DNA of 64,000 bases. Origin: Rutpela maculata (taxonomy: Eukaryota; Arthropoda; Insecta; Coleoptera; Cerambycidae). Shown in pieces: positions 45,891 to 57,428 of this stretch. The stretch spans positions 164,175,348 to 164,239,347 of the forward strand of contig OW386289.2 in the NCBI GenBank assembly GCA_936432065.2, in the 5' to 3' direction. The notes beneath the pieces were generated by a model, which worked only from the letters and a program-made list of their open reading frames with translations, searched no databases and was not told where the DNA came from. Numbering within the stretch: position 1 is the stretch's first letter; each line of letters begins with the position of its first letter. A program made the position numbers and the translations under genes.

Positions 45891-48174
45891 CATCGGCATG
45901 TCTTAAAAGTGTGCATTACTTTCCCCCGTCTCTAAGAAAACTCATGAACACCACTCGAGCCAACCTTGATAACTTCTTGTAATATCTAAGTGTTCTAATG
46001 AGGTTTGCCAAAAATGTTTCGTCTTCTGTAGACCTAAACTGTATGACTCGATTCCTACTAGTATAGGAAAATTGGTAATAAAAGAGAATTCTACAAAGAA
46101 ATAAGAAGTTTTGTACTAACAAATAGCAAAATATTAAAAAATAATAACTCAACTGCATTGGTAAATTTTCATTACTTCACTTAACTGTTCACAGGAATTA
46201 TCTTCATTTTATATTTATTCACCACAGTAAATATATAGTCTCACATTGTAATGAAGCAAAATAGTCTATGTAACTTTAAAATAAATTATGTTTATTCTTT
46301 ATTTATTACAGAAAGGCAGGATTTAATCCCTTATTAATTACATCACATTGACCACTTTATCTACTTATTTCTAGTAAATTGATCATATTTAGTGCTCTTT
46401 TCCAATTACTCCAACTTCTCTTCGTAGCAGCTATTGATGTCTAAATATTCTCTGTGAATAGTTGCAGCGAGTTTATATTTGGATATATGAACTTCTACAC
46501 AGTAGGTGAATGCAGCAGAACAGCTTAAAACGATCCGGCATTAGCTAAACTGAAGATCCAGACAATTATCCAAATGGAGGAACTAATAATTGAAATAATT
46601 GGCAAACGACCAGAAACCACAGCGAGAGTAATCCCCGTGTGGTCATATGGATTGAGCCCATAATTAAATTAAACTAATTAACACTGGGATATTCAGTAAA
46701 TATTACGGATGGCGCTTGATACACTAACTTATGATTGGATGTGTGTGTTTAATTAACAAACAAACCTATAAACTGAAATATAAATTTTTGTATATTCGAA
46801 TTTTTTTCTATAATTGTCAAATAAGTTAACTTTCACGTATTTGTTCTGTGGCAAAGTACACTCTTTTTCACGTGATATTTTTTTACCCTTCTCTTGACCT
46901 GGTATGCTAATATAATTTTATATACAAGCACTAGATGAGAATCGCTTACGCCACCTGATTTTGTTAGGTAATCAGCGATATTACCACACTTGTGTGATAA
47001 TACACGTATTGTCGCACTAGTGTGGTAATGAAAATAAAACAACATACTTCAGAGAATTATTTAAAAATAATTTAGATATAAAAAATTCGGCCAATTTGAC
47101 AGGAGGCCTATGTCTATTAGAATGTGCGGGATCCTCAATTTCCAAATTAGTTTTACTATAATGCATTGAATAACCAATTAGTTTTAAAAAAATGTCTAAT
47201 AACAGGCAATATGTTTATATTGTTTGCGGTAGGGTAAATTTTATTAAGCTCTAAAGGTAAACTTGAGCTTTGCAGTATAAATAATGAATAATAAAGAATG
47301 TCGTGTCATAAAGGATTCCTGGAAGTTTATAAATCTCATTTAAAAAGTAATTATTAAAAAAGCAGAAAAAATTAAATTGGAATTTAAAAAGAGAAATATC
47401 AAGGTTCAGTAACTTCAAATATAACTCTGCAATAAAAAAGGAAACGTAATTCAATTGAAGAATTTCGGATGTAGTAGTAAAATAAAAGTATTATTTCTCA
47501 TACTTAAAGCATAAAGTACAAAGAACACGCTTAATTTGAAGAGCTTCGAATCCATCAAAAAAAAAAGAAAAGAAGCGGAAGGCTCTATTGGATTTTAATA
47601 AAAGAACATGAGAATGCCAGTTTTTTAAATAGCACGACTCTTATGTGCTGCGTAAATCCAGATGTTTTTTTTTACTGAAATTTAAAAAGTAATAATAAAC
47701 ACTTTTATTAAGAGAAAATACTATAAAGAGCGAAGTTTAGTCCCAAAGAGGACTACTCTTATACTTAACCATATAAAGCACTTAAAATTTTAATTAGTTA
47801 ATTTTACCGGTACATAAACAGAAAATAATTCAGAAGAAAAAACATAAAAAAAAATTGGATCTTATATCGAAATGTTAAAGAAAGTCTTTAAAGAAGTAGG
47901 AAAAGTTAATTTTTTCTTTGATCACTTTGATCAGTAAACATAAAAGAATAAAACCTTTATCGAGTGTAAAAGCACTTGAACACCGAAAGAAAAAATTACG
48001 TCATGGACACTTGTAATAATAATAATCGTTCATCTCTATATTTTTGTCATTTTTTTCTGTTAAACATTACTTCAATGAAATTTTCATATACTTGCATTAA
48101 ATCATCGAAATGCTCCATAATTGATAAAATAATCACAAAATCAATCGCTACAAAATAATATTTACAATTTTAGG
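45891..48174. other. No gene seen; hairpin at about 46980-47029
   Basis: ATTACCACACTTGTG near 46980 pairs loosely with CACTAGTGTGGTAAT near 47014-47028. The remaining frames (45916-46158, 46833-47045, 47251-47454, 47976-48158) are A+T-biased with no motif. Confidence 0.4.
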
Positions 48175-48800
48175 TCATGTTTACACTCCTGAACTGGCTT
48201 GAATAGTCTCCAGTGGGCGTCCACGTAAACCGGCTTGATCCGAGGCTTGAACTATTGAACGACGCGCCAATATCCTTTGGCAAAGATCATGATCTCGGAT
48301 GTCTAAGGTCGGACAGGACTATTGCCCGTTACCCTAGTACATCGTTGTAGACCTAAACCGGCCTGGTGAGAAGCGGGCGAGCTTACTTTACATCAACCCC
48401 AGTCAGTGTGGATGATTTCGGTCCACCTCCCCTGGTCCTGACTGCTGAACCTTACTGGCTAAGGCCTTTTCTTTCTGGCGCTCTTCTTGCTTGGTGCTCT
48501 TTCTTCGCCAGCTTGTTACCCCGCCTGGGAGTGGTCATCGGTATGTTGGAAAACTTTGGGGTATTTTTGGCTGGGATTTATTGCAGGTACGCAGAATTTC
48601 AATTGACATCTCGCCATCCGGATCATCGGTTAGGTAGGGATGAGATGTAGCTGGAGGAAGTGCAAGTGATTTCGGTCTCCGCGGAGCTAGGTGACTACGG
48701 GTACTGGACAGTGCTTGTCCGGTACCCGCAGAGTAGTGGGTAGGTGACTGGGTGACCGCCAAGTCTCTTCTGTGGGTTGTCTTCATTTTCGGTGGGCTGA
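48175..48800. other. GC-rich island of unknown nature
   Basis: The stretch has clearly higher G+C than anything around it. It contains a 94-codon plus frame (48366-48650: VSVDDFGPPPLVLTAEPYW and a hydrophobic middle) and overlapping minus frames. The frame start resembles nothing I can name with confidence. The short inverted words GGTACCGG/CCGGTACC-like near 48697-48727 and the absence of splice sites make an inserted mobile-element leader (for example a LINE 5' end) more likely than a host exon. Confidence 0.4.
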
Positions 48801-49097
48801 ACTTTATTGATATAACTAGTTTTCATTTTCATCAACGCTGAACTATGGGTTTAAGAGCATGGTACAACCAGGCCTTAGCGATTTTATCAAATGCTTTCGA
48901 ATCATTCAATAGAACAACAAAGCAGTGATCATACCTCCATTTGTAGGCCTGAGAATATCATCTGTAACTTGACTAAAATCTGATGTGATTTTTAAGTATT
49001 ATGTTACTATACATTGTTATTCTTGCATTATATTATTTTATATATTAATTTATTATACTGTTTTACTACAGTTAATTTATAATCCAATTAAGATATC

Positions 49098-49143
49098 AAT
49101 TTCTTATGTTTGTTGGGTATTTTCCCAACAAACATAAGAAATT
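49098..49143. repeat. Perfect 20-bp-stem hairpin
   Basis: 49098-49117 pairs with 49124-49143 without mismatch around a 6-base loop (TATTTT). The inner stem is TTGTTGGG/CCCAACAA. A direct repeat of TAGATATCAATT-like sequence lies near 49091 and 49178, so it may be a miniature insertion. Confidence 0.85.
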
Positions 49144-51210
49144 AATGAATATGCCACAAATAATAAGTTATTATATTTAGATATCAATTCCTGACACTTT
49201 ATTTTATCTTTTATTGCCATGTACGTGTGCAGGGATTTGTGGTAAATTACCAAAACTAATTTACGAAAGTTTTGTTTCGCCTCCACACTACGATATATTG
49301 TTGACAGTTGACTAAATCATGCAAGCGGAAGGTCTGTAATAAGTTAGTTGACTGACGTGACATATATTTATTCACCAAGTTGCTAGAGTTATTACAAGGT
49401 TACGTATACATTAATAATGCTAAATAAATATTAATTTACTCTTTTGATATGACCACATAACGTGGGTTATATAATGTACAGTATTTCGACAAAGGGACGG
49501 GTTAATTAAATTAATGCTAGTCTAATATAATTTTCTGTTTGTACAAGATGGAAGGAACTTTTCTTGGATCGGTTAGACCACTTTGATAGCTCAATAATTA
49601 CTGGTTGTCTTTTTCTACAACTATTAAAAAATTGTGCATTTTTTCATTATTTTTAATGCGTAACACATATGTTTATGGTAATAAGTACATATTCAAAATT
49701 ATGTTTTGTAACTAATTGCCTTCACACGTTTTCTTGTTACTTTTTAGAGTTTACTGAACTTTATTTCCAATTCCATAATTTACGTCATAAAAATGCATTT
49801 CCAAAGCGATTTATCCAATAAAAGACAAAGTAGGTGTAAATGATGTAATGACAATGACAATCAAGAAAAACAATATACGTTAAACCATAGGTATTGTAAC
49901 TCATAGACTGGTCTTCACTGTAAAGAGTACTCGGGCACGCTTGGACCAATCATACTACGAGTAAAGCCAGACAATATTGCTTTTTACCAATCTCTCGCTT
50001 TTAGCCAAATGCCATTATATTTCTCAACTAGTTATCTATATATGTTACAGTTCTTTTTATCACAACTATTATCCTGAAATGCAGTCGATCTCCTGGAATA
50101 AAATTAATATAAATATCGTAATGTTCACTCAACCTCTATAAATATTTATATCTCACATCGTCTTGAAAGCAAGGGGCAAGGAATCATCGTTTACAATGCA
50201 AAATTCTTTTTTTATTAAAAAAGAAAGATCAATTATTGAGCGTCGTCTAGTGCAGAAAGTACGGAAGTTGTGTCAATAAGAATTTTTGTTTACAATAACA
50301 TGGAAAATTTAGCAAATTTAACAGGAAGCCAAACTTACCTAAAACTGTGTGATGCCCTTTCTATTAATTTAAAATATGGGACAAAAAATTACGAACATAT
50401 GCATAAGGCTGAACTGACGTGTATTTACTAATATCTTCAGCGAATTCCCTCAAGTATAATTCTCTAACGTTAATATATTTTACTTATCTTTAACGATGTA
50501 ATGAGCTGTTTTAAATAAAAGGTGGGATGAACAAAACTTAATAAACGGGAGAGAATTAAGTTCCAATTTGCCTTTCCTTTTGTTACTGTTCGATGATTCA
50601 TTTAGGAAAGCAACTAATTAAATCAATTTAATTCTTTTCTTCGTAACTTCCCGAATAGTAAATTAGTTGACTTAAATTAGTTTCTAAATTAGTATTGGAA
50701 CTGTATAACTTAGAAGTTTCTTAAAAGGTATTTTCATTGATTCAAATGGTTTTTAAATGACAATAGGGCTGATTTTAATAAGAAAATTATTAACTGCTTC
50801 AAGAGAAGATAAAATGATTTATATTAAAGAAGTCAATTGTCTTAATAAATTCCTTGTTACCTTTCATTAATAGAAAACATCGTACAACAGTGTGAAATTT
50901 TATTCCACACCTATGGGATATCATTTTTGTTTATTCGTTTTTATTTTTAAATAATTTTCTTCGATTGGAATTCTAATAATCCTTTCAAAATTTTCATAAT
51001 CCAAGGAAGTACCTTTGGTACTGTTTATTTTGATGTCAAAGCTATGAATTTTACTTATAAGAAATTAATAATTGTCCGATCAATCAGAAAATATAAAATA
51101 TTATAACAATCGTCAGTGTCACTGCTAGTGTTATACCATGTTTAAATTTTTGTAATAGTACAGTTACTAGAGATTTTAATTTAGAAAGTTTATCATGGAT
51201 TACATTTTTA
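49144..51210. other. No gene seen
   Basis: A+T-rich DNA without a supported frame, repeat-family copy or paired repeats. Confidence 0.45.
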
Positions 51211-51752
51211 CTTCCCATCCAATGGGAGTTAGTAACGACAAAAGAAATTTTTGAAAATTTTTATTGTTCAAATAGGCTTAGAATGTCATGAAAAGTCGAG
51301 ATTTAAAATTTGAGCTAAAAAATTTTCTGTCTGTCTATCTGTTGGTCTGTAACTTTTTTGTGCGCATGTTTACTCTGGAACCGTTTAAGATATTGACTTG
51401 AAATTTGGTACACGTATGTACTTTAACGGGATCTGGAACTAGATTATATTTTCATTTCATTCCGTCGAAGGGTTGGGGGATAAAATGAGATAAATGGGGG
51501 GTAAATAGGTAAATCAAGCAGGTAAGAGTCCATAAAATTGGTATTTAGTAGTATTAGTATACCGGAGAAGCTAAAGTTTCAAAAAATGTTTCAGCACCCA
51601 TTCTTCATCCACCCCCACCCCACTACCGTGTGGGATATCGTTTTATGGGTTTTTGGGGTAGACGATTTCAAATATTATATTATTAAAGTTCTATAAACAA
51701 TTATTTCCACATACAAATGTTTTCGTTATGAGAGACTTGGATAGAAAATCTG
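51211..51752 (+). repeat. W repeat, copy 8 (internally deleted)
   Basis: The forward copy starts CTTCCCATCCAATGGGAG and ends AGACTTGGATAGAAAATCTG. It lacks the GGCATTAGCCACC block and part of the C-rich middle. Confidence 0.75.
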
Positions 51753-52295
51753 TAAAGAAACGTTTCTATATTATGCGGGGGTTTGTCATTTTATAGAGCC
51801 ACATGCCACATCTCTTCATGGAGTGGGATCGAAAAAAAAATAAAACTGGAAGGGAATAAAAATGGTGGAGAGCAAAAGGCTTATAAACTGAAGATTGTTT
51901 TTCTTTATTTCTACAGGATAATAGTTTTGGAGATATAGAAGTTTAAATATGGCGCCTCAACGTTTATTTTAAAATGTTAAATATCGCAGATACTATGTCA
52001 CTTATGTCAAAAATGCAATTTAATCAAGGATTAAATTCAGACATTATTAACATTTCAAATGAATTTTTTAAGTTTCTGTGGAATAAAATATGAAATAATG
52101 TACACATGCCTTCGCATTTGTTGAATGAAAATTTTGAAAGCTAAAGGATACTATGCACTTTTATAAAATGATTTATTAGTTAACCTTTGCTTAATTATTC
52201 TTTATAGCTTAAAATAACAGTAGAAAAATATAATACTGAATGGAATGGAGAAGATGAAGGAACTTTATTGATTATAAAATAAAAATTCAAATTCC
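51753..52295. other. No gene seen
   Basis: A+T-rich. CACATGCCACATCTCTTCAT near 51802 looks like another old repeat, but it has no second copy in the window. Confidence 0.35.
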
Positions 52296-52490
52296 CTTAT
52301 CTTTGAAGGTCAGAAGGGACTTTGTGCGGAATGGAGCTACACATTTCAAGACAAGATACATTCACCCAATATCCGAGTACAGTAAGGCTAATTTCTTTTT
52401 CCTAAAACAGTGACATGGCCGGGAATCGAACCCGGTACCTCAGGGAGAGAATCAAGTCATTTTGACTTTCGACTAAGCAGTAATATAAAT
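52296..52490 (-). repeat. tRNA-headed SINE family, copy 3 (best head)
   Basis: On the minus strand a perfect tRNA T-arm, CCGGGTTCGATTCCCGG (52413-52429), follows an A-box-like CTGCTTAGTCGAAAG (about 52472-52486). The body then runs to the family core (read on + as CAGAAGGGACT, GGAGCTACACATTT). The acceptor stem does not close, so it is a SINE head rather than a tRNA gene. The 84-codon minus frame across it is spurious. Confidence 0.6.
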
Positions 52491-53003
52491 ATTTATTTGA
52501 TAAAAGAAGAGAAAAAAGAGAATCAAATCCGGACCACTCAAGACGCGTTTCTTTGTATTTACCTTGCGTATATTTCGTAATGTTACGCAACAAGGAACAC
52601 GTGATTTTTTTTATTACACACCAGAATATCGTGTTATATTCGACCGATGACAACATTATGATAATATTAAACGAAACATGAAAAGTTTGAAGTGACTGGC
52701 GGCGTTTTCATGCGGCCTTGGACCGTTCCCATTCATAGAAGTCTCATTAATATTTCAGGGGACTTATTCTCGCTTGTGAATTTGTAAATTTGTTTTAGCA
52801 TTCAACAAGTTGATGTAATAGTTTTTATTTAGAATGTTACGATCAGAAAAGAGGTTAAAGGTGGAAATCTGCATATTTATAAGGGTACTTTATGAACATT
52901 TTTGCGTACAGCGACAGATTTGCCCCTAGCGGTGAATCAAGAAGTTGGAATTGGGAGTACGTCATAATGCCAATGAACAGTTTTAGTCAAGGTGAAATCA
53001 GTT
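52491..53003. other. No gene seen
   Basis: A small GC-richer patch at 52693-52735. No motif or repeat is recognised. Confidence 0.35.
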
Positions 53004-53300
53004 TATCGACAAAAACATTTTTAAAATTTTTATTGGTCAAAAAAGCTTAGAATGTCATGAAATGTCGACATTTGAAGTTTGACCAAAAAAAGAATTCTGT
53101 CTGTCTGTCGGTCTGTCTGTAACTTTTTTTTGTGCGCACGACTACTCTGGAACCGTTAAAGATATTGACTTGAAATTTGGTACACGTATGTATTTTAATG
53201 AGAACTAGAACTATATTATATCTTTATCTAATTCCGTTGAAGGGTTGGGGGTAAATTGGGGTAAATTTGGGTAAATGGGGGCAAATAGGTAAATCAAGCA
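53004..53300 (+). repeat. W repeat fragment, copy 9
   Basis: Only the first half is present (TTATTGGTCAAAAAAGCTTA, the TCTGTCTGTCGGTCTGTCTG tract, CTACTCTGGAACCGTT). It breaks off after GGTAAATCAAGCA. Confidence 0.7.
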
Positions 53301-53600
53301 AGTATTTTTGAAAAGGTTGCGCAATACCGTTACAATAGAAGGCATAGAAATCAAGATCATACTTTTTTGTTTGTTTAATAATTCAAACGTGGTTGAGGAA
53401 TGTAATTAATTATTAATTATTTTACTTATTGTTTTTAGGATACATTGATATTACAAAACTATATTAATTTTAATAAATAATAACAAATTTTTAACAATAA
53501 TTTTAAAACATACAATGAAAGAAGTCATTTTTTCGGATTTTTCCATTTTCCCGCAATTTTTCCATTGCACTATATATATTTTTTTATTTATTGAAAGTAG

Positions 53601-53998
53601 AAGTAAAAACAAAAAAATGAGCCCTCTCCGAACTCTGTCGGACTAGTACTTTTAATTTTTTTTTAAATTGAATTAAACAACAACCGTTAAATATTTAGGT
53701 CCAAAAAAATAGTGCTTATGTGGGACATCAACAGGTATATTTTCACCAAGTTTGAGCTAAATCGAATTATTTTTGTGGGAGAAAAAAATAAAAAAGCGAA
53801 AAAACGGTTTTTTTGCGGGTTTCTCGAAAAATTTTGAGGTTAGGATAAAATTGCTTTCTACAAAAGGTATAGACCTCTTTATTACCTACAATTGTTATAT
53901 TTAACTTTTTTCGATAGGATGCGTAGTTTAGCCAGAAATCGCAAGAAACCGTTTTTCACCCCTAAAAATCCACCCCATTTCACCCCAGAAAATCGCAG
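53601..53998. repeat. Diverged relative of the 38-kb fold-back arm
   Basis: The GGGAGAAAAAAATAAAAAAG, TCTCGAAAAATTTTGAGGTTA and ATCGCAAGAAACCGTTTTTC blocks follow in the same order as the right arm at 38.8-39.0 kb. Here there is only a single arm. Confidence 0.5.
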
Positions 53999-54090
53999 GT
54001 GGTTCGGATTATTTTTCCTTCCTTAGTTATTATATGTTCTACAATATTCCACTATCAGTTTGCTGTAACGAATTATGTTGTTGTCCAACC

Positions 54091-54137
54091 CTTATCTAGC
54101 CTGGTATTACTCCTGGTATTAGTTCAGGCTAGATAAG
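54091..54137. repeat. Perfect 13-bp-stem hairpin
   Basis: CTTATCTAGCCTG (54091-54103) pairs exactly with CAGGCTAGATAAG (54125-54137) across a 21-base loop. The loop itself repeats GGTATTA twice. Confidence 0.8.
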
Positions 54138-54530
54138 TGAATGGGCCTTTTCCACATATTTTATTTATTCGCTTATTATAAAATATATACTTAGTTATGC
54201 CTAAAAAGTATTTTTTTAAATTTTTTTCTTCGCCACATATATTTTTAAAAAATTGTTAAAATTACCATATATTTCAAATAACGCGCCATTGACGTCATAC
54301 TCCAGTTCATTGTTGTCTGTTGGCTGCCCTGCCGCCATCACTCTCATTTATATCATTTATATCATGTCACAGAATATTACAATAAATAAACTGACGGAAA
54401 TATCTACAAAAATATATCGTCAATAGAATTTGGAAAGAAAGCTTAAGTGTCGCTTCTGGTAGTTCTCTTTTCTGTGATATTGCTCACATCAGTAGCATCA
54501 AAGGCGTCAATTGTCAAAATTTTCTTTCAG

Positions 54531-54703
54531 AGAAAACAAACGTCAACGGTTCATTATTGTAAGAATGGGACCTCCAAAGCCCTATTTCTTAAGAGGGATA
54601 ATTACGTATGCACTCTCGCCGTTTCATTTAAGCATTTTGAGTACCTTTCACCCTAGGGCAATGGTCAGAAGAATAACGGAAGAGTTTTTTTATGTGGTAC
54701 CAC
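54531..54703 (+). pseudogene. UQCRQ/QCR8-like exon (cytochrome bc1 complex subunit 8), probably degenerate
   Basis: A frame from ATG 54565 encodes FLRGIITYALSPF and, after a dissimilar stretch, RRITEEFFYVVP. It ends in phase 1 at CCAC|GTAAGT. RGIITY-LSPF and RRI-E-FF-VVP are the two hallmark blocks of complex III subunit 8, a small single-helix inner-membrane protein, and VVP just precedes its membrane helix. The exon follows a good acceptor (TTTTCTTTCAG, 54520-54530). The family's EQRA-type middle is missing: 14 residues (HLSILSTFHPRA and two more) replace about 17, as if two compensating indels had occurred. I found no second exon for the helix and tail downstream. It is either a decayed copy or a diverged gene. 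The intron signal argues against a processed pseudogene. Confidence 0.5.
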
Positions 54704-55839
54704 GTAAGTAGATAATCAAATTTTATTTATGATGTAGTGACATAAGACTAAGTTAAAGAAAAAGCAAAACTGAACTTTTATGCGTTTATGAGGTTCTAGT
54801 ATTAATGCCAGTTTTATTATAATTTTCAACTTTTAGTCTTTAGCCCAGTGAGATAAGCATCCCAAGTAGCACAAGTAGTTGTATTTTGGTCATAATCATG
54901 TTACAGTAGCTAAAAAGGATGGCTATTTGGTTATAGTGGCGGTTATTAAAACTGAATTATTACGCCCTGACGAAAATGGGGAATCATATCTTGGTCATCA
55001 AAATGCAACTGGAGCCAAAAATGGCCATAACCCATGACGCATGCGCAACTCATTTGACTCTCTTTTTGATTTTTGTGGCTGCATTATTACCTACTAGTTA
55101 AGAAATGAGAACACTATTATGGTCATCTTTTGGCTTTAAGCAGGTGTTGTTAGATAAAATGGACGTCCATCATACTTATAGTTTGTTCATCTTTAAAATT
55201 ATGTGAACATCATAATTGCATATATATGGTCAATCAAGAGGGTTAAATTTTATCAACGCACGAATCTTTTCTGTAATAGTATATTACGTAATGAGTATTG
55301 TAAGAAGCATATTACAATATTATTCAACAAATATTATGTCAGTTTTGACAGCGTTTGAAAATTACGTAGGTGCATTTGTTTTTTTAAACCCCGCATCAGC
55401 GATATAAGCCACCTATAATTGCGTGTCCCGTGCGCTTTGTTTACCGTGCGATTTGTTTACAGTGCGATTTATTTACAATATGTAAAGTTCAACTTACATA
55501 GATGCCAGGCAGTGTGTTTTTTACTATTTACAGTAGTGATCGTAGGTAAACTTATATAAAATACTCACAAAAACAAAGGGGTCTCAGAAATCTCTAAATT
55601 TTAGGTATAATTAAATTAATTTGAAATATATACATATAAACATTTTGTAATTTCAAGAAGCACAATCGATGGTAAGGTTATTAAAACTAAATATCGAATT
55701 AGTAAATCAAAACGTTATTTTATAGGTATAATTAATACCTAAAGTTTTGAAAATGAACGTAATGGCCGTCGTTCGGGTTCTTCTTGATTGATAGAAAACA
55801 TGGCGGTAAGTTGTCATCATTTGGCATATGCTTTCGCTA
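54704..55839. other. No gene seen
   Basis: I searched this stretch for a second UQCRQ-like exon and saw none. The frame at 55216-55407 has no motif. Confidence 0.4.
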
Positions 55840-55995
55840 ATGGTGCCGGAAATAAATCAGAATATGACTGTAAAAGGTCTAATAAATTTTTTTCGTCAAA
55901 TGGCAAATTTAACCGATCATATTGACCAAACTATTTCCAGAAAATTGGATGAAGTGGTTAGCGAGTTTTCGCATCAAAATGCGGCTAAACTATGA
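55840..55995 (+). CDS. 51-codon ORF with amphipathic helix, unknown
   Basis: The frame reads MVPEINQNMTVKGLINFFRQ, then a helical stretch (TISRKLDEVVSEFSHQNAAKL) with hydrophobic residues in heptad-like spacing, and stops at 55993. Codon use looks more gene-like than its neighbours. A pyrimidine-rich acceptor, TTACGTTTCTTTAG, follows at 56016-56029, so it might be part of a spliced mobile-element gene, perhaps related to the nuclease element next door. The function is unknown. Confidence 0.25.
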   Translation: MVPEINQNMTVKGLINFFRQMANLTDHIDQTISRKLDEVVSEFSHQNAAKL

Positions 55996-56176
55996 AAGAC
56001 ATAATCTCTCTTTTTTACGTTTCTTTAGACTGCCTTTGTGTGGTACGGGTTACTTTGTGTTTTACCTTTGTTTCTCCAATGTTTTTACATTTCCTTTCTC
56101 CAACCAAATTAAAATTTGTTACTAAAGTTTCTGAAAATGTATTGCATGAACGAAACCATCGAGGAGCAAATTTGCT

Positions 56177-57428
56177 TTAGTGCAGTTCTTTCAAGTTGAG
56201 AAAATATCCACACATGGCAGAACGCTTTAACCCTGTTGATGAGCACTCACAACGTTTTGTGCATCCCGATTTGCAACCACAGGATATGAGCTTCAGTAAA
56301 TTGCTAGGGGCTGGATCTAAACATGTCAAGACTGGTTTCAAAGCCCCATGGCTTAACTGCCAACCCCAGACAGTCGGCTCTAAATTATTACCCATCCACT
56401 GCTAGACTTGGAGGATGTGCGATGTGAGTGATTGGCAGCCGCTGAATTTGTAGGAGGCAACACTGCCAAGTTAAATTTGGAATGTAATTGCTGCTTGCTG
56501 ATCAGACGATTGTATGAAAAATATATATACTCATCAAGCGTCTGGGACTTTGTTGCCCTATAAAAGGCAAGTAGAAATTTTGCCCTGCAGTTGCAATGCC
56601 ATCTTGGGATACAGCATCCTCCGTAAATAATGCAACAGTTTGTCGCAGGCTCGGGTTTTGTTCTAAAAGGCGTAAGCCTTTAATCTTGCCCTTTGTAAAG
56701 GGCCCGGAGATTGTGTCACAAGCTGTAACAGCATGTATGAACATCAGGCAGTGTAATGTATTCCTGTGCAAATTTCGTTGCTTTGGAATGTAAAAAATTG
56801 ACCTTTGGTTATTCCCTGAGCCTGATCGAAGGAACCAAATATGCATCTCATCTGTTGACAAAGTAATTAGGAGGACTAATAAGTCGGTGTTCTGGCCAAC
56901 AACAACTACTCGAAAATCATGCCGTGCTTTCTCAATAGCTGCTGCTACGATCGACACATCAGCATCAGCTTCGGCCTCTTCTACCCGACTTCTTAACTGG
57001 ATGGCTAGATATTTTATAAGAAGTTTTTTATTTGCACTGTTTGCAAGAAATTCCGCTTGCGTTGTGACAGTATTCAAAGTATCCTCACTTGTTGTTCTTC
57101 TTTCTTGTTCGTTCCCCTTCGTTGTTGGGTATAAAGGATAACCATCAAATACCACAACGCAATGACCGCCATACCGGCTAATGATGTGTGAGGTGTAATT
57201 GTTAATGATGTCTTAAGGTTGATAATTTGCGGTCCTGAGCCAGACAATACTGTAAAGGACGTAATTACAGTTGTCTATTTCTGGTGATTCCTCCATTTTA
57301 AAAGCTGCGACAAGTGATGATTTCTGGCCTTTCCTCATACCAACCTCATTGAAAAGGAAAGTAGAAGAGTTCATATTTGAAAAGTATCCATACAATGCAA
57401 AGTGTTTAGAGGACAGCTCATAATTCAA
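56177..57428 (-). pseudogene. XPG/FEN-like nuclease with CXC tail, decayed; likely transposon-borne
   Basis: The minus strand reads one gene in pieces. First is MRKGQKSSLVAAF (about 57338-57300), then a stop at 57213-57215. The same frame continues through HCVVVFDGYP (about 57167-57138, like the XPG N-region), EEAEADADVSIVAAA (about 56978-56937, like the XPG internal EAEA/EADAQ motif), VVVVGQNTDLLVLL (an acidic DLL motif) and HAVTACDTISGPFTKGK (like the GCD-G turn of FEN nucleases). A frameshift near 56575 and another near 56420 follow. The last piece is LEPTVWGWQ and the Cys cluster SCGCKSGCTKRCEC. The family is common and uncharacterised in invertebrate genomes. One stop and two frameshifts make this copy inactive. 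The acidic residues expected for metal binding are all visible. Confidence 0.65.

Noticed and set aside
48366..48650. Host membrane-protein gene
   Set aside because: There is a hydrophobic middle, but no splice sites, no recognisable family and overlapping frames on the other strand, so I kept it only as a GC-rich island.
52402..52656. Working tRNA gene at the perfect T-arm
   Set aside because: The T-arm is perfect, but no acceptor stem, D-arm or anticodon arm closes around it. The body matches a SINE.
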